The notes under the pieces: generated by a model | Database searches by the model: none | Told to the model about the DNA's origin: nothing | The model's input: only the letters and a program-made list of their open reading frames with translations | Program-made: the position numbers and the translations under genes | NCBI GenBank assembly: GCA_951812615.1 | Contig: CATOSU010000013.1 | Coordinates: forward strand, 1-64,000 | From: an uncultured Paracoccaceae bacterium | Lineage (GTDB): Bacteria; Pseudomonadota; Alphaproteobacteria; Rhodobacterales; Rhodobacteraceae | DNA: 64,000 nucleotides | Reading direction: 5' to 3' | In this document: one piece after another, positions 24,649-34,900 of the stretch | How the letters are laid out: every line of letters starts with the position of its first letter | Position numbering within the stretch: the first letter of the stretch is position 1

Positions 24649-25991
24649 ATGCCGAGCCCGCATTTCAACGTCTCGATCGTGTCCCGCGCCACCGGGGGCA
24701 GTGCGGTTGCGTCCGCTGCGTATCGTCATGCGGCGCGGATGCGGTCGGATATTCGGGGGGAGGTGCGGGACTATTCGGAGAAGGCGGGTGAGCTTGTGCA
24801 TTCGGAGGTCTCGCTGCCGGAGGCCGCCCCGGACTGGGCCGGTGAGGCGTTCGGAGAGGTGGCGTTTGAACGGGCGGTTCTGGCCGAGGCGGAGGCGGAT
24901 GGACGGGAGGTTTCGGAGGGGGATGCGGCGCGTCTGGCCTGGGCGCGGGTGAGCCAGGCTTTGTGGAATTCGGTTGAGGAGGGGGAAGAGCGTCTGAACC
25001 GCAAACGTGCAACGGCCCGTCTTGCCCGAAGCCTGACGATTGCGCTTCCGCGGGTGCTGGACGGGGCGGCGCAGGTGGCGCTGATGCGGGGCTATGTGGC
25101 GTCGGCCTTCACGTCTCGGGGGATGGTTGCGGACTGGGTTATTCACGACAAGGGGGACGGCAATCCGCATGCGCATGTGATGCTGAGCCTTCGGGATCTG
25201 GGCGCGGGGGATTGGGGTCTCAAGAACCGGGGATGGAACCGGGGGGATGTTCTGGCGGGGTGGCGAAAGGGCTGGCAAGAGCACGCCAATCTCGCGCTTG
25301 AGCGGGCGGGGTTTTCGGAGCGTGTGGATTTGCGCTCGCTGGAAGAGCAGGGGCTTGATCTGGCACCGGAGGGCTACAATCCGCATGTGGCTGAGCACGC
25401 GGAGCGGGTTGGCGCTGTGGCGCGGGAGAAGATGCGGTGTTCGGAGGTGCGGGAGCGCAACCGGGCGTATCTGGTGGCGCATCCGGCGCATATCATTGCG
25501 GTGGTGCAGATGCGGCAGGCGCAGTTCACGAAGGGCGATCTTCTTGGGGCGCTTGCGGTGCGGCTGGGTGTTGAGGTGGCGGGGTCTGGACCGGACGATG
25601 GTTGCGGCGGTGGAGGGGTCGGACGATCTGGTTCCTCTGGCGGCGCGGACGGAGGGAGGCGATCAGCTTTACATCAGCCGGGCGAAGGCGGAGATGGCCG
25701 GGCAGCTGGCGCGGGATGCACAGGCGCTTGCGGAGAGCCGTTTGGAGGTTGCGGCGGGCGGTGGCGATCCGTTCGAGACGGGCAGCGGGCCGGTGCTGGT
25801 GGATATGGCGGAATTTTCATCAGGGGAGCGTGAAGGATCTGAAGCGGCTGGCATCGCAGGTGTGGGAGGCGGCGGCGGCGGCGCCTCTGGACGAGACGGA
25901 TCGGGCAGGGATCGTGGATCTGTTGCGCTCAAGGGCGGAGCTTCGGTCCGGGAGCGCGGCCCCTCCGCAGCGGTTGTCCGGGAGGCGCTGA
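24649..25991 (+). pseudogene. mobA: MobA/MobL-family relaxase, with two apparent frameshifts
   Basis: A conjugative relaxase of the MobA/MobL group, which nicks the transfer origin and leads the strand out. The N-terminus FNVSIVSRATGGSAVASAAY and the metal site GNPHAHVML are clear within the first 190 residues. The first frame holds to about 25590, then coding character moves +1 (LDRTMVAAVEGSDD onward) and, near 25812, +1 again (HQGSVKDLKRLASQVW to a stop at 25991). Third-position GC bias follows the same switches. Either the gene is truly frameshifted after the catalytic domain or the sequence has two errors. The catalytic part alone is intact (to residue 310 or so). Confidence 0.75.
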
Positions 25992-28900
25992 GCGCGCGGG
26001 CGGAGGAGCTGTTCCGGGTGGCGTTCGGGGAGCCGGCACGTCCGGGCGCACGGGAATGGCGGGCGAAGGAGAATGCGGGGCTTGCGATGCAGATGCAGGG
26101 CCACAAGCGCGGTCTCTGGCATGATCACACGGCCGGGGCGGGGGGTGATCTTCTCGATCTTGTGGCGGTGGCGTGGTGCGGGCTGTCCTCTGCGCGGGAC
26201 GATTTTCCAAAGGTTCTGGAAGAGGCGTCGCGGGGGATCACTGACCTGCCGGGGGACGGGCTCGGGTATCTGCCGCCGGTTCCGGGGGCGGGGGTTCTGC
26301 ATCCGGGTCATGGCGCGCTGGTGGTCTGGGCCAGGGATGACGAGGGCCGTCTCCAGGGGGGTCAGCGCATTCTGATCGATGCGGAGGGGCGCAAGGCGGC
26401 GGTGGATGTTGCCAAGCCGTCCTTCGGAGCGATTGCCGGTCTGCCCGCGCGGTTTCCGGCGCGGGAGGTCACGCCCGGTTCAGCACAGGACCCACTGGTG
26501 ATTGCCGAGGGTCCGGAGAGCGCTTTGTCGATCCGGGCGGCGACGGGGCTTGAGACCTGGGCGGTGTTCGGGGTGTCGGGGTGGAAGAGCGCGCCGGTGC
26601 CGCTGGACCGCGAGGTGATCCTTGCGCCGGATCGGGATGCGCCGGACAGCCCGGCGGGGCGGGCGTTTCGCGCGGCGGTGGCGCATCATCTGGGGCGGGG
26701 GTGCCGGCTGAAGGTGGCGCTGGCCCCTGAGGAGACCGGCTCGAAGCGGGATCTGAACGATACGCTGAAGACCCGGGGGGCCTTCGCCGTGCTCGGGGCC
26801 ATCGGCGCGGCCCGGGAGGTGGTGCGCTGGCTTCCGGGCGAGTTGAATGCGGGTCAGCGTGCGGCGGCGGCGGCGATGCTGGGGCCGGACCGGCTGACGC
26901 TGGTGAAGGGTCATGCGGGGACGGGCAAGACCTTCACGCTTGGGGCGGTGGCCGAGGCCTGGCAGGCGCGTGGTGTACGGGTGCTTGCAGGGGCGCCCTC
27001 GGCGAAGGCGACGCAGGCGCTCGGGGAAATCGCCGGGGTCGAGGCGGCGACGCTGGCGGCGTGGGAATCGAGATGGGCGCGTGGCGAGGCGCAGGTCGAC
27101 GGCCCGTTCGTGTTCCTCATGGACGAGGCGGGGATGGTGGGTCTGGAGCAATGGTCGCGGATCGGGGCGCGGGTTGCGGTGATGGGGGGCAAGCTGATTG
27201 CGGTGGGCGATCCCGACCAGTTGCAGCCGGTGTCGGATCTGTCGGGCTGGCTGGCGGCGGAGCGCGCGGGCGGTGCGGTGCCGGTGATGGATATGGTGAT
27301 CCGCCAAAAGGATGCAGGAACCCGTGCGGCGGTGGCGGGTCTGGCGCGGGGCGGGTCGGAGCGTGTCGAGGGTCTGCGGCATTTCATGGGGTCTGTGGAG
27401 CCGCTGCCGCCCTCGCCGGAGGTGACCCGGCTTTGGGCGGGGTCGCGCGCGTCGGGGGAGACATGTCTGGCGGTGGCGCCGTCGAGCCCGGAGGTCTGGG
27501 CGCTCAACGATGCGCTGCGGGCGGTGGGCCTCGCGCGGGGCTGGATTGATACCGGCCACAGGGAGACGATCCATGTGCGCCGCTGGCAGGGCATGGGCAA
27601 GACCCGCCGGAGCGAGGTGGTTGCGATCCCGGTTGCGCCGGGGGACCGGGTGATGCTGATGCGGGAGGATAACGAGACGGGGATCGCCGCGAATACGCTG
27701 GGCACAATTGTGGCGGTGAGCGATGCGGGGCTGTCGGTGCGCTTTGACGGGCTGGCGGATCCTGTGACCCTGGCGCGGGATGAGATTCTGGACATTGATT
27801 ACGGCTATGCGGCGACGGGCTGGCGGGCGCAGGGCATGGGTGTGGATCACGCGCTGGCAACAAAGACGGCGCGGAGCCACACACCGTCGAAGGCGGGTCG
27901 TGTGACGGAGATCGATCCGCCGGATGCGGTGGACGGGGTTGCGGCGGCCTGGGCGGCGGATGCGGCGCTGCGTCCGGAGGCGAGCCGGATCGCGCTGGCG
28001 GCGACCAATGCCGATGTGCGGGCGCTGAACGATGCGATCCGGGCGCGGCTGCGGGCGCCGGAGGGGGGAGATCCGGCAGGGGACGATCCGCTGGCGGAGC
28101 CCCCCAACGGGATGCGGATTATGATCGAGCGCGTGGACCGCGCAGGTAACGAGGGGGCGGGCTCTCGGGAGCGGGTGGAGATCGTGCTTTCGCCGGGGGA
28201 CCGGGTGATGCTGACGCGGCCTTTGCCGGAGTTCGATCTGCCGCGCTCGGGGTTCGGGACGGTTTTGTCGGTGGGCCCGGGGCGGCTGCGGCTGGCGATG
28301 GACGGGCGGGCGGCCCCGGTGGAGATCGATCCGGGGGCGTTTGTGCATCTCGATTACGGGTTTGCGGCGACGGTGCACAAGGCGCAGGGCATGACGGTGG
28401 ACGAGAGCTACGTGCTGCCGCACCGGCGCATGGACTGTCACAGCGTCTATGTGGCGCTGAGCCGGCATCGGGAGCGGGTGCGGGTGTTCGCGCGGTCGGG
28501 GCATCTGGACCGGGCGGAACAGCTCATCGATCTGGGCCAGCGGTCTCCGGACGCGGTGGCGGAGGCGCCGCGCCGGCGGGGGCTGCGGTCGATGGTGCCG
28601 CTTCCGGGGACGGCGATTCTCGAACGGCGCCCGGACTGGACGGGGCCGGGCCATGTCGTGGGGGCGGGCGATTTCGCGGGCGACCGGCATCTCATGTCGG
28701 TGGGTACCCGGATCGCGGGGCTTCTGGCGGCCGATCATACCGGGGATGATCCGCTGCTTGCGGCGGATGTGGAGGATCCGCAGGATTACACGCGCGAGCC
28801 GACAGGGGTGATCGACGATCTGGTCCGACGCAATGGGGTGATCCGTGCGGAGGAGGTTGCGGGGGTTCTGGCGTGTCAGGTGTCTGATCCGGAGACCTTC

Positions 28901-31900
28901 CTGCGTCTTTTCCACGCGGCGATGGCGCATAAGGATCTGGTCTCGCTGCCGGGGTCCCGGTCGCAGGAGAGCGATGAACCCTGGGTCTACACGACCGGGG
29001 CGCAGCTCGAGGCCGAGCTTGCGGCGCTGGACCGGGGGATGCGGCTGGCGGCGGCTGGCGGAGAGGCCGGGGATGTTCTGCCGGAGGCCGGGCCGGAGGC
29101 TGAACCACAGATACCTGACATCCCCGATCTTTCCGGGGATCAGCTTCGCGCGGTTGCCCATGCGCGGGGCGCGGGGGGCGTGAGGATCATCGCGGGACCC
29201 GGGGGGAGTGGCAAGACACGGGCGGTGGCGGCACTGGCGCGGTCCGGGCGTGAGGCGGGCCGGATTGTTACGGTGATCGCACCCACGCAAGCCGGATGTG
29301 CGGCGCTGGCGGCGGAGGGGGTCGAGGCGATCACGCCGGGCGCGTTCTTCTCCGATCCGGTTTTGGCAAGAGAGGCGGGCAGTCCCGACCGGGTGGTTAT
29401 TCTCGATGATGCGCAGGGTCTCGGGATCGATCATGCCGAGGTGATGATGGCGCGGTGCGCGGGGCTTTCGGCGAAGTTGGTGGCCTTTATCAATCCCGAG
29501 CGTCGGGGCGCTCCTGTGTTCCGGACGCTGGCGGACCGGCTCGGGGTCGCGCGCCTGACAGGTCTTCATGGGGTGGAGGGCGCGCATCGGGAGATCGTGG
29601 AGGGTCTGCGCACGGGCGGTGGTGTGGCGGAACGGGCGCTGCGGTCGCTTGCGGAGCGGGGTCAGTTGACGGCGACAGGCACAGCGGAGGCGGCTTTTGC
29701 GGCGGTGGCGAAGGCCTATGTTGCTGACAGGAGCTCCGACCGTCTGGCGCTGGCCTGGAGCCGGGCGGATGCGGACCGGCTGACGGCGGCGATCCGGGCG
29801 CGGCTCGATGCGACCGATCCGGCGCGGGCCTCGTTTGTGGCGGCAGAGCATGGCGGGCTCAAGGGGTTGAAGCCCGGGGATATCATCCGCTTCGCGGCCC
29901 CGGGGGCTTATGGCAAGCCCTCGGTGGCGGGCAAGGCGGGGGACAATTTGCCAGCGGAACAGGGGGCTCCGATCCGGCGGGGGGATGTGGCCGAGGTTCT
30001 GGGCGCGGCGGAGGGCGGCGGTCTGCGGCTGCGCATCACGGGAGAGGATGGCACGCGCGAGATCGCGGTGGCGCCGGAAGGGCCGGGGACGGCCTCGCGC
30101 GCGCTGCCGCCCTGGCGGTTTGCCTTTGCCTCCACCATCGCGGCGGCGGCGGGACGGCGGCACGAGAGTGTGCATGTGCTTTTGAGCCCGGGCATGGACC
30201 GGGAGGTGGTGGCCACGGCGGCGCTGGTGGCGCGGGACCGGGTGCGCATGGCGCTGCCGGTCGATCCCGTTCGTCTGGATGCGGCGCTTGTCAAACTGGC
30301 GGCCCGGGAGCGGCACCCGCGCTCGGTGCTCGATCACGGCTTTGATCCGGGCCGGGCGGCAAAGGCGGCGGCAAGACGCGGCCCGCCCGAGGTCCTGCCC
30401 GTGCCTGACCCTGTTGCCCTCTCCATGGAAGATACCGAGGGTCTCTCGCCTGTGGAGGTCGCGGCCCTGACCAGGGTGCCAACGGTCTCGCGGTCGCGCG
30501 CGGAGGCGGGGCGCGCCAACAGGGCATTTCTGAAGGAGCATCCCGATCACGCGGTGGTGCTCGTGGCGGCGGATCGCCCGGTCTTCACGCAAGCCGATCT
30601 GCGGCAGGCCTTGCGCGCGCGTCTCGGACAGGAGGTGAGCGAAGCGCGGCTGCGCCGCCTCGGGGACCGGGCGATGCGCTCCAGAGCGCTGTTGCGTCTG
30701 GAGCGTTCGGCCCCGGATGGGTCGCCGCAATACATGACCACGGCGCGGGCGGCGCTGGCGCGGGATGCGGCGCGGGATGCGCGCGCCCTGGCGGGAGAGA
30801 CGTTTGCGCCGGGCGCGGGTCCGGTCCTGCGCCCGGATGCGCTGGGCGCTCTGAACCATGCCCAGCGGCTGGCGGCGGAGGCGATGCTGGACGATGCGCG
30901 TCTGACGCTGGTGCAGGGCCATGCGGGGACGGGCAAGACCCATACGCTGCGGGCGGCGGCGGAGGCGTGGCGCGCGCGTGGGGTGGCGGTGCTTGCCGGC
31001 GCGCCCTCGGGCAAGGCGGTGTCGGAGCTTGCGGGGATTGCGGGTGTGGAGGCGGCGACGCTGGCGGCCTGGGAGGCCCGCTGGGCGAAGGGCGAGCGTC
31101 CGGGGGATGGCGGGTTCGTGTTTTTCATGGACAAGGCGGGCATGGTCGGGGCCGGGGCGTGGTCGCGAATCCAGGGTCGCATCCGGGCGCTGGGGGGCAA
31201 GCTCATCGCGGTGGGCGATCCCGACCAGTTGCAGCCGGTCTCGGATATTCCGGGCTGGGCGATCGCGGAGCGGGCCTCCGGCGCAGGCGCGGTGGTGATC
31301 GACACGGTGCGGCGTCAGTCGGAGATGATGGATGCGCAGGCGACCGAGGCGCTGGCGCGCGGTGGCGACAATGCGGCCAGTGCGATCCGCCATTATGACA
31401 GCAAGGGTGCGCTGCGGCTGACCCCGGAGGTGCTGGCCGATCCCATTGGGGCCATCGCGCGGGATTATTACAGTGAGACGTTCAGGCCATCGGAGACAGG
31501 ATCGGGCGGTTCTGTCCCCAAAACCGGCCCGGAAGACGATCCGCCCGTGCCGGTCCGCAGCCGTATCGCGCTGGCTTATACCAACCGGGACGTGCACGCG
31601 CTGAATGACCGGATCCGGGCCGAGGCTGTGGCGCGGGGCGTCGTGGACCCGGCGAGCCTGCGGCGGTACGGCACGATCTCCCGGGAGCTGCGCGAGGGGG
31701 CGGGGGTGAAGACCGTCCGCGTACCGCTCGAGATCGGTGTGGGCGAGCGGATCATGCTGCGGGCACCGCATCCTGAGTTGGGGCTGGCGCGGTCGTCCTT
31801 CGGGACGGTGAGGGAAACGCGGGAGGGGGAGATCGGTGTCCGGTTCGACGGGCGGGACGGGGAGATGACGCTCGACCTGGAGAGCTTCCGCGACATCGAC

Positions 31901-34900
31901 TACGGCTATGCGGCGACGGTGCACAAGTCGCAGGGCATGACGGCGGATGCGGTCTTTGTGCTGCCGCACCGGCAGATGCACCGGCATGCGGCTTACGTGG
32001 CGCTCAGCCGGCACCGGGCGCATCTGGCGGTCTACGGCCGGGTGGGTCACATGGAATGTGCGGCCGATCTGGTGGGGCTGGCCCAGGCGGCGGGCCATCT
32101 CGACATGGACCTGCCCGGGGATGCGGAGCGGTCCCCGGGCGGCATGGTGCCGGGCGCGGAGGGTCTCGGGCTTTCGGGCCGGGCCGACTGGCGGGTCTCG
32201 GGGGTGGAGATGACGCGGGTTGGATTTGCGGGCGATGCGGAGCTGATGGGGATCGCGGAGCGGCGCGCGGGGCTGATGGCGGCCACCTGGCGCAGGGGGG
32301 GCGATCCGGTGGCGGGCGAGGATCCGCGCGGCTATGCGCGCCATCCGCAGCGGGTGATCGACGATCTGATTGCGCGCCGCTCGGTGATCCGGGCCGAGGA
32401 TGTGGCGGATCGCCTGTCCCGCGCGGTTCCCGACCCCGAGACCTTCCTGCGGCTCTTCCGCGCGGCGATGTCCCATCCCGACCTGATTGCGCTTGGGGAG
32501 CCGCAGCCGGGCCCGGAGAAAGCCGACGGTCCATCCCGTGCGCGGGTCTACACGACGAAGGCGCAGCTTGCGGCGGAACTGGATGCGGTGGATTGCGGGG
32601 TGCGGCTGGCGCTGGCTGGTGCGCCTGAGCGGGCACCGCGCGTGAAGCAGGTGGACCGGGTTCTCAAGCTGGCGGGTGCGCGTCTCGGTCCCGATCAGGT
32701 GGCGGCGCTTGGCCATGCGCTGGCCCCGGGTCGGCTCCGGCTGGTGCGGGGCGGGACGGGCAGCGGCAAGACGCGTCTGGCGGGGGAGATCGCGGCGGGT
32801 CATGCGGCGGCGGGCTGGCAGGTGCTGGCGGTCGCGCCCGGCGGGGCGGGTCTCGATCGTCTCCGGGCGGTCGGTGTGGCGCGGCCCCGGACGCTGGCGC
32901 GGTTTTTGGGGGAGACCGAAGGCGCTGCGCCCAAAGTCGCGCTCGATCCGGCCACATTGGTCATTCTCGATGATGCCGGGCGGCTGGGGGGCCGGGAGGC
33001 GACGGCGCTTCTTCAGCGGATCGAGGCCAGCGGGGCGAAGCTTGTGGCCTGTCTTGACGAGGGCACAGATGTGGCGCTGGAAGCGGGTCCGGTGTTCCGG
33101 GCGCTGGAAACCCGGGTGGGCGCGGCGCGTCTGGTGCGCAACCGTCGGCATGTGGGCTATATCGCGGAAGTTCTGGACGGTCTGGAGGCTGGCGGTGCGC
33201 GTGCCGAGGCGGCGGCGGTGGATCTCGACGAGATCGGACTTGTCCAGTCCGTGGGCACGGCGTGGGAAGCGCTGCGGCAGGTGGCGCAGGATTATGTGGA
33301 GGACGAGATCGACGACCGGATCGCGCTGGCCTGGAGCCGGGCGGATGCGGACCGGCTGACACGAGGCATTCGCGCCGAATATGACCGGGTGCTGCCCGAG
33401 CGCGCGGCGTTTGCGGCGGACGAAGCGGGTCCGCTTGAGGGTCTCGTGCCGCAGGACCGGATCCGGTTCATGGGATCGACGCCCTGGGTGCGGGAGGCAC
33501 GGGGGACACGGGGGACGGGTGAGCGTGCCGTGCCGCCCCTCCGCGCCGGGGAGAGGGCGGTGGTGCTGGGCCGTGACGAGAAGACGGGCGGTCTTGTGCT
33601 CGCCGTGGGCGAAGGCCCCGGGGAGGCCCGCGAGGTGGTTCTGACGCGGGATATGGCGGGCATTCCGGAGTGGCGCTTTGCCTTTGCGGGCACAATCCAT
33701 GTTGAACTGGGCCGTGCGCAGGGGAGCGTTCACCTTCTGGCGGCCCCGGGGATGAACCGGCAGGTGCTGGCGAGCGCCATCGCGCTTCATGAGCGCGAGT
33801 TCCATATGGTGGCGCCCTGCGCACAGGGGCGTGTGCAGGAGATGCTGTTGCGGATCGCGCGGCGGGATGCGGGGGCGAGCAGCGTTCTGGATTACGGCTT
33901 CGATCCGGCCATGGGCGCGCGGGAGGCGCTCAGGGGCCATTCGACAGAGGCGCGCCCGGACGGTGACATCGCCACAGCAATGCGCTGGTTCGGGGAGATG
34001 ACGGGTCTGGGTTTTGCGCCGGATAGCGCGCCGCTGTCTGCGGGTGTCGGGGCGGAGGTTCTGGCGGAGGTGATCGGTGCGGCGGCGCTGCGGGAGGGCG
34101 CGGCCCCTGAGGGCGCGGCGCGCGATGCGGTGGCGGAGATGGTGCGCAGCCTGTCCGACCCGCGCGCCTGGCGGAAGGTGCTGCGGCAGCTGCCGGGGAA
34201 CGTTCCGGTCCTCGCGGACCGGGAGGCAGACCGGATTGCGGGTGCGGATCATGAGGGGCGTCTTCTGAGCGTGGGACGGATGCTGGCGCGGGGGGCGCAG
34301 GTGGCCGAGGCGCTTGGCGAGGCCCGGCTGGCCGGTCTCTTCCGGGACGGGCTGACGCTCTATGGCAAGCGGGCGGAGATGGCGCGGGCGGAGGGCCGCC
34401 TTGCGGAGTTGCTGCCCGGGCCGGGAGATGCAGAGCGCTTCCCCGATCCGCGTGTGCGCAGGGAAGCAGAGAAGGCGAAAGCGATGCGGCGGTCCCGCCC
34501 CCGGTCGCAGCGTTCAGGGGCGCGGGCGCTATTCGCGGGTGTGCATCCCGATGCGTCGGACGAGCAGGTCGCCCGGGAGGCGCTGGCGCTCTGGGGTCTG
34601 GGGCCGTCTGCGCGGGCGGGAACCAGGCCGCGCGCCTATGCTGCTGCGGTGGCGAAAAGAAGAGAGGCGGCGCGAAAAGCAGAGATGGCGGTGGCGGGAG
34701 ACCTGGAATTGAGCCCTGCGAAGACTGTGTCTGCGGAGACGGCGCGCGGGCGGGATATCCGTGAAGAGCCTGGATCGGAGCGGATCGAGAGCGATGTGGT
34801 GGCCCCGGATTATGTTCGGGCAGCGGTGGAGGGGCCGGGCGGTCCTTGGGGCGGAGGTGCAGAACCGACCCCCCGGAGGGCGACCGAAGATCTTGCGCTT

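Noticed and set aside
26480..34252. A 2,590-codon open frame on the minus strand, antisense to the giant helicase.
   Set aside because: The translation is Arg/His/Pro-rich without any domain, and its openness follows from the very high GC third-position bias of the plus-strand gene. It is a shadow.
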